Below, one piece after another: positions 36,992 through 45,500 of a DNA stretch of 64,000 nt. Numbering within the stretch: position 1 is the first letter of the stretch; every line of letters starts with the position of its first letter. Below the pieces are notes generated by a model that saw only the letters and a program-made list of their open reading frames with translations, made no database searches and had not been told where the DNA came from. The translations under genes were made by a program, and so were the position numbers. This DNA is from Brevundimonas sp. UBA4553 (GTDB lineage Bacteria > Pseudomonadota > Alphaproteobacteria > Caulobacterales > Caulobacteraceae): assembly GCF_002387245.1 (NCBI RefSeq), contig NZ_DGLD01000019.1:310001-374000 (forward strand), written 5' to 3'.

Positions 36992-37363
36992 TCATAACGG
37001 CGAAACCCTCGTCAAACAGGTAGAGAGACAACGTGCGGTCTCCGGCCATGGCCGCTCAGGCGCAGTCGGGGCGGGCAGCATCGGCGAGCCGACATAGGGG
37101 GCAAAAGCTTGAAGTGGAACGCGAGCGTCTTGCCGCGCACGCGAGGCGCTGCCGGGCGGCCGTAGGGGGAGAGACCCGCAAGTGGAGCGCGTCGCGCCCT
37201 TCTCGTCCCGGCGATCATAATCGTCATGGGCGGCGATGACCCCGTCCGACCGCGCCACGAGATAGAGATCGGACGGGGTCGCCGCCTTCCAAATTTCCGG
37301 AGCCTTGCGTCCCAGCCGTCCGGCTGTGCGGAGAACTCGCCTCAGCACGTCCGACCCGGTCAT
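36992..37363 (-). CDS. Doubtful hypothetical protein
   Basis: A possible 123-aa frame (MTGSDVLRRVLRTAGRLGRKAPEIWKAA ...). The first ~55 codons have G/C-rich third positions and a plausible helical sequence. The rest looks like compositional noise. The ATG has no Shine-Dalgarno sequence. It may be the remnant of a gene whose reading frame was lost after about residue 60. No family recognised. Confidence 0.3.
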   Translation of the reverse strand: MTGSDVLRRVLRTAGRLGRKAPEIWKAATPSDLYLVARSDGVIAAHDDYDRRDEKGATRSTCGSLPLRPPGSASRARQDARVPLQAFAPYVGSPMLPAPTAPERPWPETARCLSTCLTRVSPL

Positions 37364-37485
37364 CAGGCGTCGCTGTTGCGTGGTCTCGGCGACGCGTCGT
37401 GAGGCGGGCCGGACGGGATGTGTCGACTTCCGGACCGAGGGGGAGGCGCAGGGAACTCGCGCCGCATCCATGGACTTGGTCGATC

Positions 37486-37758
37486 ATGCCCCATCCCCTC
37501 CAGATCAAGGACGATCACTGGCGTCTTCGAGGTCACGGCGCCAGGCCCGTTTTTGACCCGGGAACGGCTCCCGCCGGGACCGACGAGGAGGCCGGAGGCG
37601 CGTCTTCGGTCCAGCCCGATCCAGTTGGGCCCGACGCGCCCCTGCCCACGGAACCCGTGTTTCAGCCGGGCGGACCGCGCCTCACCCGGGCGTTTTGGTA
37701 CGGATGTGCGGCCGCGATCATCCTTGTGATGGTCGTGCTCGCCTTGATCAGCCTTTGA
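37486..37758 (+). CDS. Small tail-anchored membrane protein
   Basis: A 90-aa protein: soluble Pro/Gly/Asp-rich N-terminal region (~65 residues) and a single C-terminal hydrophobic helix (FWYGCAAAIILVMVVLALIS) ending at the stop, so a tail anchor with the N-terminus in the cytoplasm. No family recognised. It could be a scaffold or stress membrane protein. Confidence 0.55.
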   Translation: MPHPLQIKDDHWRLRGHGARPVFDPGTAPAGTDEEAGGASSVQPDPVGPDAPLPTEPVFQPGGPRLTRAFWYGCAAAIILVMVVLALISL

Positions 37759-37969
37759 CGGCCGGCCTCTGTCGGCGCCCGGACGGCCGCGCGGGCGCCC
37801 TCCCTGCATCTGCGGCGCTGACGGCCCGCCGCGGTCTCCACGAGACGCGATCTGGGTATGGCCGAACGGGGCGTCCGTTCGAGGCCCGAAACGGGCGCCG
37901 ACGGCAATCCTGGGCGCGCATCGAGGCGGCTCTCGGTCACAGCGAAACCGTTCATGGGAGCAGTTGAGG

Positions 37970-38245
37970 ATGCAGACGTTCATATTCGAGTCCGACGCGG
38001 GGGTAGGCGGACAAAACTTCAAATGGGCGGCGCCCCTGGCCTCCATCCAGGACGCCCAGATCGAGGCGGTCCGCACCCTCGGCGAACTGCTCAGGGACGA
38101 CGGACCTATGTTCTGGGCCTGCGAAGGCGCGCGCATGACCGTCTCCCTGGTTGAAGGCGAACCCCTGTTCCAGCTTGTCGTGAACCGGGTGATCTCATCT
38201 GCCGTGGATGGCGGCGACGCCCCGCCGTCGCGAGGGGGCGAATGA
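37970..38245 (+). CDS. DUF6894-like small protein
   Basis: A 91-aa protein resembling DUF6894: beta strand (MQTFIFESDAG), then ASIQDAQIEAVRTLGELLRDDGPMFWA and MTVSLVEGEPLFQLVV. Function of the family is unknown. The ATG has GGGAG upstream. Its stop overlaps the ATG of the next gene (4 nt). Confidence 0.6.
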   Translation: MQTFIFESDAGVGGQNFKWAAPLASIQDAQIEAVRTLGELLRDDGPMFWACEGARMTVSLVEGEPLFQLVVNRVISSAVDGGDAPPSRGGE

Positions 38246-38526
38246 TCGATCGTGACGCCGCCGCCTGTCGCCGCGCCTTGTGGGAAATGCGGGAGATCGC
38301 CGCCGCAGCCTCCCTGGAGGGTAGCGCCATGACGGATCAGGAAGCGCTCCGCACGCTCTCGGCCATCGCCGCCTGGGTCGAGGCGGAGACGCCGCTCGAC
38401 GGAGCGGCGTGCGGCGCCGCCATCCAGCTTCTGGTTGACCTCACGGACGGCGTCGACATCGACGCCCTCGACGACCGCCAGGCCCTGGACCTGTTCCGCC
38501 GCGTCCGGAACGGGTTGGAGACCTAG
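38242..38526 (+). CDS. Small hypothetical protein
   Basis: A 94-aa acidic helical protein (MIDRDAAACRRALWEMREIAAAASLEGS ... VDIDALDDRQALDLFRRVRNGLET). It starts by ATGA overlap with the DUF6894-like gene, so the two are coupled. No family recognised. Confidence 0.6.
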   Translation: MIDRDAAACRRALWEMREIAAAASLEGSAMTDQEALRTLSAIAAWVEAETPLDGAACGAAIQLLVDLTDGVDIDALDDRQALDLFRRVRNGLET

Positions 38527-38727
38527 CCCGGGCCACCGGCTCCCGGTTTCGCCCCGGACCCGCCAACGCGGCTCCGGCCCCGGACTATCGGTGCGCGGCG
38601 GCTGCGAGCTGCCGACGGTCATCGGGCGGGGCGCGGCAGGAAGGCGCCGCGCCCGGGGCGGTCTGGGTTCTGGCGGCGACCGCTGCGGCCAATCGCCCAG
38701 GCAGGGATCGGCGGCCAAGCGGGGGAG

Positions 38728-38743
38728 TTGGCTTTCGAAAGCC
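38728..38743. promoter_or_regulatory. Perfect 16-bp palindrome upstream of the catalase gene
   Basis: TGGCTTTCGAAAGCCA is fully self-complementary and lies 18 nt before the catalase ATG. It could be an operator for a dimeric regulator or a 5'-UTR structure near the ribosome binding site (AAGGGA). Confidence 0.4.
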
Positions 38744-38761
38744 ATAAGGGAAACGACGAGC

Positions 38762-40909
38762 ATGACTGAAGCCCACCGCGACTCCGATGCGACGAGAAGA
38801 GGCGGGGAGACCCACCAGACCGCCGCGGACGCCGCTTCCACCCTGACGACCAACCAGGGCGTCGCGATCGCCGACAACCAGAACCATCTCAGGGACGGTC
38901 CGCGCGGACCGTCCCTGCTGGAGGACATGATCCTCCGCGAGAAGATCACGCATTTCGACCATGAACGCATACCGGAACGGATCGTCCACGCGCGGGGCAC
39001 GGGCGCCTTCGGCTATTTCGAGCTGACCGACAGTCTGGGCGCCTTCACCACGGCGCGCGTCCTGACCGAGATCGGCGAAAAGACCGAAGTCTTCGTTCGC
39101 TTCTCAACCGTGGCCGGCGGCGCCGGATCGGTGGACACGCCGCGCGATGTGCGCGGCTTCGCCGTGAAATTCTACACCCGAGAAGGCAACTGGGATCTGG
39201 TCGGCAACAACGTCCCCGTCTTCTTCATCCAGGACGCGATGAAGTTCCCGGACCTGGTGCACTCGGTCAAGATGGAGGCGGACCGGGGCTTCCCCCAGGC
39301 GACGGCGGCCCACGACACCTTCTGGGATTTCAATTCCCTGATGCCGGAGTCCACGCACATGCTGATGTGGGCCATGTCCGACCGGACTATTCCGCGGTCG
39401 TTCCGCACCATGGAGGGCTTCGGGGTCCACAGCTTCCGCCTGATCGACGCCGAGGGTCGGTCGCATTTCGTCAAATACCACTGGAAACCGAAGCTCGGCC
39501 TCCAATCGACGATATGGGACGAGACCGTGAAGATCGCGGGCGCGGACAACGACTATCAGCGGCGCGACCTGTTCGAGGCCATCCAGAGGGGCGACTATCC
39601 GGAGTGGGAGCTCGGGGTGCAGATCTTCGACGAGGAGACCGCGGCCGGCTTCCCGTTCGATCACCTGGACGCCACCAAGCTGATCCCGGAGGAGCTCGTA
39701 CCGGTGCGCATCATCGGCCGCATGGTGCTCGATCGATATCCGGACAACTTCTTCGCTGAAACCGAGCAGGCCGCCTTCTGCCCGAGCCATCTCGTCCCGG
39801 GCATGGACTTCAGCAACGACCCCCTGCTTCAGGGGCGGCTCTTCTCCTATCTCGACACCCAGCTCAGCCGGTTGGGCGGCGCCAACTTCCATCAATTGCC
39901 GACCAACCGCGCGCGAGGGCGCGACGGAGGATGTCCCTTCCAGAACTTCCAGCGCGACGGCTCCATGCAGCACAAGGTTCCCAAGGGGCGCGCCAACTAT
40001 GAGCCGAACAGTCTGGCCGAGGCCGGGGAGCGGGGCGGCCCCAGGGAGAATCCGGCCGCGGGATTCCGCAGCTTCCGGGAGCCGGCCGGCGAAGGCTTCA
40101 AGGGACGGTTGCGGCCCGAGAGCTTCGCGGACCACTACAGCCAGGCGCGGCAATTCTGGCGCTCGATGGAGCCCGCGGAGCAATCCCATATCGTCGGCGC
40201 CTTCGTGTTCGAACTGTCCAAGTGCGAGCACGGCCACATCCCCCTGCGCATGATCGCCAACCTGCGCAATGTCGATGAGGCCCTGGCCCGTCGGGTGGCG
40301 GACGCCATGGACCTCGAACTGCCGGCGGCCACGCCGACAGCCGCGCCCGTGCGGGACCTGGAGCCCTCGCCCGCCCTGAGAATCGTCGGCAATATGAAGG
40401 CGACGTTGAAGGGGCGCGTGGTGGGCGTTCTGCTCGACGAGGGCTCCTCCGCCGAGGACCTGGCGGCGCTCGAGGCTGCGGTTCAGGCCGAGGGCGCTTC
40501 CCTGAAGGTGGTGTGCCGGAAGATCGGTGGCGTCACCCTGTCCGACGGCAGCCGACGAAAGGCGGACGGACAACTGGCTGGCACGCCCTCCGTCCTGTTC
40601 GACGCCGTCGCCCTGTTGCTGGAGCCCGAGGCGGCTCAGACCCTCTGCGCCGAGGCCGCCGCTGTGCAGTTCGTCAACAACGCCTTCGGCCACCTGAAGG
40701 CCATCGGCCGCTCGGCCGGCGCCCAGGCCCTCCTGGACTGGGCGCGGGTCGAGCCGGACGAGGGCGTGACAGATCTCGCTGGTTTCGTGGAGGCCGCCAG
40801 GCATCGCTACTTTGATGCGAAACCCGGGTACGCGCCACGCCCTGAAACGCGGTGGCTGGTTCCGGAGCGCAAAGGCCGGAGCGGAACCAGCCGCTCCGGT
40901 GTTCGCTGA
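38762..40909 (+). CDS. katE: Monofunctional haem catalase, large-subunit clade 2 (HPII/KatE type)
   Basis: Converts hydrogen peroxide to water and oxygen. The 715 aa have a catalase core (~50-540) with catalytic His in IVHARG (~ residue 76), RFSTVAGGAGSVDTPRDVRGFAVKF, active-site Asn in LVGNNVPVFF and the haem-ligand Tyr in RLFSYLDTQ. A C-terminal flavodoxin/DJ-1-like domain (~560-690) is characteristic of clade 2. GAFGYFE after HARG is the normal sequence of many catalases. A perfect palindrome sits just upstream, suggesting specific control. No ankyrin-type or OxyR gene adjoins it. Confidence 0.95.
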   Translation: MTEAHRDSDATRRGGETHQTAADAASTLTTNQGVAIADNQNHLRDGPRGPSLLEDMILREKITHFDHERIPERIVHARGTGAFGYFELTDSLGAFTTARVLTEIGEKTEVFVRFSTVAGGAGSVDTPRDVRGFAVKFYTREGNWDLVGNNVPVFFIQDAMKFPDLVHSVKMEADRGFPQATAAHDTFWDFNSLMPESTHMLMWAMSDRTIPRSFRTMEGFGVHSFRLIDAEGRSHFVKYHWKPKLGLQSTIWDETVKIAGADNDYQRRDLFEAIQRGDYPEWELGVQIFDEETAAGFPFDHLDATKLIPEELVPVRIIGRMVLDRYPDNFFAETEQAAFCPSHLVPGMDFSNDPLLQGRLFSYLDTQLSRLGGANFHQLPTNRARGRDGGCPFQNFQRDGSMQHKVPKGRANYEPNSLAEAGERGGPRENPAAGFRSFREPAGEGFKGRLRPESFADHYSQARQFWRSMEPAEQSHIVGAFVFELSKCEHGHIPLRMIANLRNVDEALARRVADAMDLELPAATPTAAPVRDLEPSPALRIVGNMKATLKGRVVGVLLDEGSSAEDLAALEAAVQAEGASLKVVCRKIGGVTLSDGSRRKADGQLAGTPSVLFDAVALLLEPEAAQTLCAEAAAVQFVNNAFGHLKAIGRSAGAQALLDWARVEPDEGVTDLAGFVEAARHRYFDAKPGYAPRPETRWLVPERKGRSGTSRSGVR

Positions 40910-41072
40910 AACCCCTTGTGCGATCCATTGATAGGACGAAGGCCAGCCTTGAAGGGGTCTCGCCGCTTTGGGGCCGCGGGGGCGGGCAAGGTCAGGCTTC
41001 GATCAGGCGCCTGGGATCGCGGCAGGATCGAACCCTTGGAACCGGATCGATCGGCGTCTGCTTGAGGTCTCC

Positions 41073-41750
41073 ATGAAGAAAGCCATCGTCACGGGAGCCG
41101 CGGGTCTGATCGGCCAAGGGATTTGCAGAGCCCTGGTCGATGACGGCTGGACCGTCGCCGCCTTCGACCTGAAACCCGGTCCGGATCACAGCCGGTCTGT
41201 GACCTGCGACGTGGGTGACGAGGCTTCCGTCCAGGCCGCCTTCGCCGAACTGGGGTGGGATAGGCTGGATCTGTTGGTCAACAACGCCGGCATCGCCGCA
41301 CCGGACCGTGGTCCTATGACCGAACTGTCCTTGGCCGAGTGGCGCAAGGTCGTCGACAGCCACCTGACCGGCGCCTTCCTGATGAGCAGGGCGGCCATTT
41401 CCATGTTTGGAGACGAGGGCGTCATCATCAACATGGTTTCAACCAGAGCCTGCATGTCCGAGCCGAACACCGAGGCCTACGCCGCCTCAAAGGGGGCCTT
41501 GGTCGCGCTGACGCACGCCATGGCGATCAGTCTGGGGTCAAAAGTGCGGGTCAACGCCATCGCGCCCGGCTGGATCTCAGACGGTCAAGATCTTCGGCCG
41601 ATCGACCACGCCCAGCACCCTGTCAGCCGGGTAGGCCGCCCCGAAGACATCGCGGGCGCCGTTCTCTATCTGGCCGGCGCCGGCTTCATCACAGGCCAGG
41701 TCCTGACCTTGGACGGGGGAATGACCCGCAAGATGATCTACGCCGAATAG
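41073..41750 (+). CDS. Short-chain dehydrogenase/reductase
   Basis: A 225-aa classical SDR, at the short end of the family: TGAAGLIGQG nucleotide site, VNNAGIAAPD, catalytic YAASK (Tyr/Lys), NAIAPGWI, and the terminal LDGGM. The expected catalytic Ser sits in NMVSTRACMSE. The ATG has GAGGT upstream. It stands alone after the catalase gene; substrate unknown. Confidence 0.88.
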   Translation: MKKAIVTGAAGLIGQGICRALVDDGWTVAAFDLKPGPDHSRSVTCDVGDEASVQAAFAELGWDRLDLLVNNAGIAAPDRGPMTELSLAEWRKVVDSHLTGAFLMSRAAISMFGDEGVIINMVSTRACMSEPNTEAYAASKGALVALTHAMAISLGSKVRVNAIAPGWISDGQDLRPIDHAQHPVSRVGRPEDIAGAVLYLAGAGFITGQVLTLDGGMTRKMIYAE

Positions 41751-42137
41751 CTCGGCCCCTCGCGGATTGCGGGCCCCCGCTTCGATGAGGGCCGCAAGCG
41801 GTCGAACGGTCTCGGCGGGATTGCTTTCCGCGATCGCCGGAAGAGGGAGGCTGGTCCGGTCTTAGTCTTTCGCCGACCTCCATTCTGAGCAGTGGCGGGC
41901 CGCTGTTCGCGGGCGCGGGGCTGCGTCTCGGCGGCCGGCGTGGTCTTGATCGGCGGTCGGGATCGCCGCCGGATGGGCTTGTAGGGCGGGGCGCCGCCCT
42001 TGTGTCGGATTCCCGACAATGGGGCGCTGTCGAGCGACAGCGGCTTTAACCGCCGTCCCGCGGCATCCCGCGCGGCCCATGGCAACCGGATGACGCCCGG
42101 GGCGCTTGGCTAGTCTAACCTCTCAGGAGCCCTGACT
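41751..42137. other. Intergenic region with a dyad repeated elsewhere
   Basis: About 390 nt without a recognisable gene. It holds the dyad TGTCGG-4-CCGACA (42003-42018) described separately and the CAGGAG ribosome binding site of the DUF4142 gene. Confidence 0.4.
42003..42018. promoter_or_regulatory. Dyad TGTCGG-N4-CCGACA upstream of a lipoprotein gene
   Basis: Perfect 6-bp half sites with a 4-nt centre, 120 nt upstream of the DUF4142 gene. A near copy with flanking similarity (CCTTGTGTCGG) occurs upstream of another lipoprotein gene at 55876-55891. Operator or RNA hairpin. Confidence 0.35.
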
Positions 42138-42722
42138 ATGCGTCACGCCTCGATCATCGCCGCCGCAGCCGCCGCCTCCGTTTTATCCGCCTGCAGTCCG
42201 CAAGGCGGTAACGAGGCCGTCGACAAGGCCCAGGACGCCGTTTCAGCGCCGGTCGGTCAGACCTCGGCCGCCACCATGGGAAGCAATATGGTCAGCGCCT
42301 ATGTGCCGGGCGCCGCCATGGGCGACATGTATGAAATCCAAGCCGCCGACATCGCCCTGGAGCGCGCCAAGCGGGCCGACGTCAAGGCCCTGGCCCAGAT
42401 GATCAAAACCGATCACACCGCCGCCGCCGCCGCCCTCAAGACGGCTGCCGCCTCTGCGGCTCCGGACGTCGCGCCGCCCGCCGAACTGGACCAGCGTCGC
42501 AAGGGCCTGCTGGACAATCTGAGATCGGCGGGCGTGGCGGACTTCGACAAGGTCTATATCGACCAGCAGGTCGCGGCCCACCAGGAGGCCGTGACCCTGC
42601 ATCGCGGCTTCGCTGACAACGCCGAGGCGCCGGCCCTGGCGGCCCACGCACGGACCGTCCTGCCGAAGATCGAGGCTCACCTGCAGAAGGCGCAGGAGAT
42701 CCAGGCCGCGATCTCCGCCTGA
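42138..42722 (+). CDS. DUF4142 domain lipoprotein
   Basis: A 194-aa envelope protein with a lipoprotein signal peptide (hydrophobic run, then SVLSAC with Cys at residue 19). The DUF4142 four-helix domain follows (MGDMYEIQAADIALERAK, LAQMIKTDHT, FDKVYIDQQVAAHQEAVTLHRGF), resembling ferritin-like bundles but with unknown function. CAGGAG ribosome binding site. DUF4142 genes commonly occur with stress genes, as here. Confidence 0.88.
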   Translation: MRHASIIAAAAAASVLSACSPQGGNEAVDKAQDAVSAPVGQTSAATMGSNMVSAYVPGAAMGDMYEIQAADIALERAKRADVKALAQMIKTDHTAAAAALKTAAASAAPDVAPPAELDQRRKGLLDNLRSAGVADFDKVYIDQQVAAHQEAVTLHRGFADNAEAPALAAHARTVLPKIEAHLQKAQEIQAAISA

Positions 42723-42727
42723 TCGAC

Positions 42728-43186
42728 ATGGCCCCCAGGCTGAAGGTCTTTGAATGGTCGGACGGCTTCCACCGCTTCACGGTGGCGGCTTCGTCCCGAC
42801 CCAAGGCTCTGGCGGCCTGGGGCGTCCAGCAGGACATCTTCGCCTCCGGCCTGGCCAGGGAAGTCCCCGAGGCTGAGGATGCGGAAGCCGCGCGCGCCAG
42901 ACCTGGCGAGGTGATCGAACGGGGACTGGCGGTCGACGTCGGCGAGGTCGGACCCCGGCGAGAGCGGGTGCGGGCGCGCAAGAGGCCGACGGCCGCCCAG
43001 AAGCGCCGGGTGGAAGAGCTCGCCGGCCGTTTGCAGGCGCTCGAGACCTCATACGCCGAGAGCGCCGAAGGCTTGCGCCAGGAGACGGCCAGGCTGGACG
43101 CGCGGGCCGCCGATGAGAAGGCGAGGTTTGAGAAGGCCAGGACGCGTCTTATCGGTGATCTCTCGGAGGCGCGCGAGAAACTTTGA
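42728..43186 (+). CDS. Hypothetical protein with C-terminal coiled coil
   Basis: A 152-aa protein. The N-terminal ~45 residues (LKVFEWSDGFHRFTVAASSRPKALAAWG) look like a small folded domain. A basic linker follows, then a long Ala/Glu/Arg coiled coil (VEELAGRLQALETSYAESAEGLRQET ... LIGDLSEAREKL). It begins 6 nt after the DUF4142 stop, so it is in the same operon. Function unknown; I have seen the N-terminal pattern in other alphaproteobacterial small proteins but cannot name it. Confidence 0.65.
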   Translation: MAPRLKVFEWSDGFHRFTVAASSRPKALAAWGVQQDIFASGLAREVPEAEDAEAARARPGEVIERGLAVDVGEVGPRRERVRARKRPTAAQKRRVEELAGRLQALETSYAESAEGLRQETARLDARAADEKARFEKARTRLIGDLSEAREKL

Positions 43187-43227
43187 TCGGGAGGCGAGGG
43201 CGCCTCCCCATAACCCGGAGAAAACCA

Positions 43228-43776
43228 ATGCAGGCCGAGCCGACAAGCACCGACGCCGAGATGGCGACCACCGGATTTCTGGATGACGACGCTCACGAGG
43301 GCGATCATGGAGCCTCGAGCATACAGGCGGTCATGATCAATCGACCGCGTTTCGACCTGTACGCCTTCTGGCGTGAGTTTCGGAACCTGCCCCTCTTCAT
43401 GCCCAACGTCCGGTCGGTCAGCGCCGACGGCCGGGACTGGACGATCGCCGGGCCAGGGGGTTTCGACGTCGAGCTTGAAACCGAGATCGTGGAGGATCGG
43501 CCGGGCGAGAAGATCGCCTGGCGTTCGACCGAGGCGGCCGATGTCGATCATGAGGGTTGGGTCGAGTTTCGCGACAACGCCTTCGGTCGCGGAACCGAAG
43601 TCCGCGTCATGATCAGCTATGATCCGCCGGCCGGCGCCGTGGGCAAGCTGGTGGCCAAGGTGATGCAGCGCGAACCGCGCATCCAGGCCAGGCGAGAGCT
43701 TCGCCGTTTCAAGCAACTGATGGAGACGGGCGAGGTCTCGACCTCCCAGGCTCCCGCCGCCGCGCCCCGCGGCTGA
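43228..43776 (+). CDS. SRPBCC family (polyketide cyclase/dehydrase-like) protein
   Basis: A 182-aa protein with a START/SRPBCC-type helix-grip fold: FDLYAFWREFRNLPLFMPNVRSV, WRSTEAADVDHEGWVEF and the final long helix RRELRRFKQLMETG. This subgroup resembles the coenzyme-Q-binding/cyclase-like proteins found in stress clusters. The ATG at 43228 has CCGGAG 9 nt upstream; a TTG at 43183 is possible but less likely. It lies 18 nt upstream of the alcohol dehydrogenase, probably one operon. Confidence 0.8.
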   Translation: MQAEPTSTDAEMATTGFLDDDAHEGDHGASSIQAVMINRPRFDLYAFWREFRNLPLFMPNVRSVSADGRDWTIAGPGGFDVELETEIVEDRPGEKIAWRSTEAADVDHEGWVEFRDNAFGRGTEVRVMISYDPPAGAVGKLVAKVMQREPRIQARRELRRFKQLMETGEVSTSQAPAAAPRG

Positions 43777-43794
43777 TCATCTCAAGGACAAATC

Positions 43795-44967
43795 ATGCGC
43801 GCACTGACCTGGCACGGCAAACACGATGTTCGAGTGGACACCGTCCCTGATCCCGAGATCGTCAATCCCCGCGACGCCATCATCAAGATCACGGCCACCG
43901 CCATCTGCGGGTCCGACCTCCACCTTTACGACAGCGTCATTCCCGGCATGCACCGCGGCGACATCCTCGGCCACGAATTCATGGGAGAGGTGGTCGAGGT
44001 GGGGCGCGGCAACACCAGCCTCAAGGTCGGACAGAAGGTGGTGGTCCCCTTCGTCATCGCCTGCGGCCAGTGCTTCTTCTGCGGCAAGGAGCAGTACTCG
44101 GCCTGTGACAACTCCAATCCCGCGGACAAGTCCGACGCCTCCGAGGTCGCCTACGGCTACCCCGCGGCCGGACTGTTCGGCTATTCGCACCTGACGGGCG
44201 GATACGCGGGCGGCCAGGCCGAATATGCGCGCATTCCCTATTCGGATTTTGGTCCCATCCCAGTCCCCGAAGGCGTCGAGGACGAGCGGGTGCTCTTCCT
44301 GTCCGATATCTTCCCTACGGGCTGGATGGCGGCGGAAAACGCCGGGATCGAGCCAGGCGACACCGTGGTGGTCTGGGGTTGCGGGCCGGTGGGGCTGTTC
44401 ACCATCAAGAGCGCGATCCACATGGGGGCAGGGCGGGTGATCGCCATCGACCATCATCCCCGCCGTCTCGCCCTGGCCAAGCAGAACGGCGCCGAGGTGC
44501 TCAACTATCATGAGGTCAAGATCCTGGAGGCCCTGAAGGAGATGACGGCGGGCATCGGCCCCGACGCCTGCATCGACGCCGTGGGCATGGAGGCGCATGG
44601 CTTCGCGCCGGATAACATCATCGATGCGGTCAAGCAGGAGACGAAGCTCGGCACTGATCGCCAGCATGTCCTGCGAGAGGCGATCATGGCCTGCCGCAAG
44701 GGCGGGCGCATCTCCATGCCGGGGGTCTATGGCGGGATCGGCGACAAGCTTCCGATCGGCGCCTTCATGCAGAAGGGTCTGACCCTGAAGACCGGCCAGA
44801 CCCATGTGCAGAAATACCTGCCCAAGTTGCTGGAGCTGGTCATGGACGGACAGATCGATACGACCGACCTGATCAGCCATCGCCTGCCGTTGGAAGAAGC
44901 GGCGACCGCCTACAAGAACTTCCACGACAATCCGAATGAGTGGACCAAGGTCGTTCTCAAGCCCTGA
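43795..44967 (+). CDS. Zinc-dependent alcohol dehydrogenase (MDR family)
   Basis: A 390-aa medium-chain dehydrogenase. Catalytic zinc residues lie in ICGSDLHLY and GHEFMGEVVEVG; the structural-zinc Cys cluster is CGQCFFCGKEQYSAC; the NAD site is VWGCGPVGLF. The length and the insert after the Cys cluster resemble the glutathione-independent formaldehyde-dehydrogenase-like group. Substrate not certain. It follows the SRPBCC gene and is the last gene before a strong hairpin. Confidence 0.9.
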   Translation: MRALTWHGKHDVRVDTVPDPEIVNPRDAIIKITATAICGSDLHLYDSVIPGMHRGDILGHEFMGEVVEVGRGNTSLKVGQKVVVPFVIACGQCFFCGKEQYSACDNSNPADKSDASEVAYGYPAAGLFGYSHLTGGYAGGQAEYARIPYSDFGPIPVPEGVEDERVLFLSDIFPTGWMAAENAGIEPGDTVVVWGCGPVGLFTIKSAIHMGAGRVIAIDHHPRRLALAKQNGAEVLNYHEVKILEALKEMTAGIGPDACIDAVGMEAHGFAPDNIIDAVKQETKLGTDRQHVLREAIMACRKGGRISMPGVYGGIGDKLPIGAFMQKGLTLKTGQTHVQKYLPKLLELVMDGQIDTTDLISHRLPLEEAATAYKNFHDNPNEWTKVVLKP

Positions 44968-45003
44968 CGCCATTGTGGAGAGGGGACCGTTCCTTACCAT
45001 AGA

Positions 45004-45029
45004 CAAGGCCCGTCGAGAGACGGGCCTTG
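45004..45029. terminator. Strong hairpin terminator after the alcohol dehydrogenase gene
   Basis: Perfect 11-bp stem (CAAGGCCCGTC / GACGGGCCTTG) with GAGA loop, between the alcohol dehydrogenase gene and the convergent small gene ending at 45140. Likely bidirectional. Confidence 0.7.
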
Positions 45030-45139
45030 ATGGCGGAGCCCCAGGGCTCGACGCGGTCACGCTACAGATGAGGACTGGCTAGTCCGGCCCCAGGCGACGA
45101 GCCCAACGGGCCTGGTCGCCAGAAAGACGCGACGCCCTC

Positions 45140-45382
45140 CTAGTCTCGATTGTCGCGTTCATGCCGCTTCTCCTCGCTGGACCCCTGCTGCGTCGAGCGG
45201 GCCTCGGGCGAATGCCCTTTGTGCACGTCTCCCTCACCGCCACCTCCGGAGATCTGGCTACGAGGCGAAAGGTGATCAGGCGCGTCGGGATCCTTCACCA
45301 CGGGGTCCGGGCGCGGGGCGTCTCGATTTTGATGGCTTGATCCGGGGCCGCCCCAGCGGTCGGCGTCCTTGTCTCGGTTCAT
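45140..45382 (-). CDS. Small hydrophilic, probably disordered protein
   Basis: An 80-aa protein rich in Asp, Arg, Gly, Ser and His (MNRDKDADRWGGPGSSHQNRD ...). The ATG at 45382 has AGGAG 8 nt upstream. One of the best stress-promoter matches in the window lies 35-59 nt upstream. Its composition resembles desiccation/stress-type hydrophilins, but this is an impression, not a family match. Confidence 0.6.
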   Translation of the reverse strand: MNRDKDADRWGGPGSSHQNRDAPRPDPVVKDPDAPDHLSPRSQISGGGGEGDVHKGHSPEARSTQQGSSEEKRHERDNRD

Positions 45383-45416
45383 CGCAGCGTCTCCTGTAGT
45401 TGATCCACATTGATCG

Positions 45417-45441
45417 AACCGATAGGCAAGCCGGCTGTTCC
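45417..45441 (-). promoter_or_regulatory. General-stress (EcfG/SigT-type) promoter candidate
   Basis: Minus strand reads GGAAC, 16 nt, GGTT, 35 nt upstream of the small hydrophilic gene's ATG at 45382. Confidence 0.55.
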
Positions 45442-45500
45442 CATTGTTGGGGCGAGGGCCTGGCGCGGGATGAGGGAACCCTTTCGCAGCCTCGATCCGG

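Noticed and set aside
38980..39010. Phe instead of His in the catalase stretch GAFGYFE, at first sight a lost catalytic histidine.
   Set aside because: The catalytic His is the one in VHARG just before it, which is present; GAFGYFE is normal in many catalases.
41040..41064. GGAAC with GCTT at 17 nt upstream of the SDR gene at 41073.
   Set aside because: The -10 box does not match nGTT; treated as chance.
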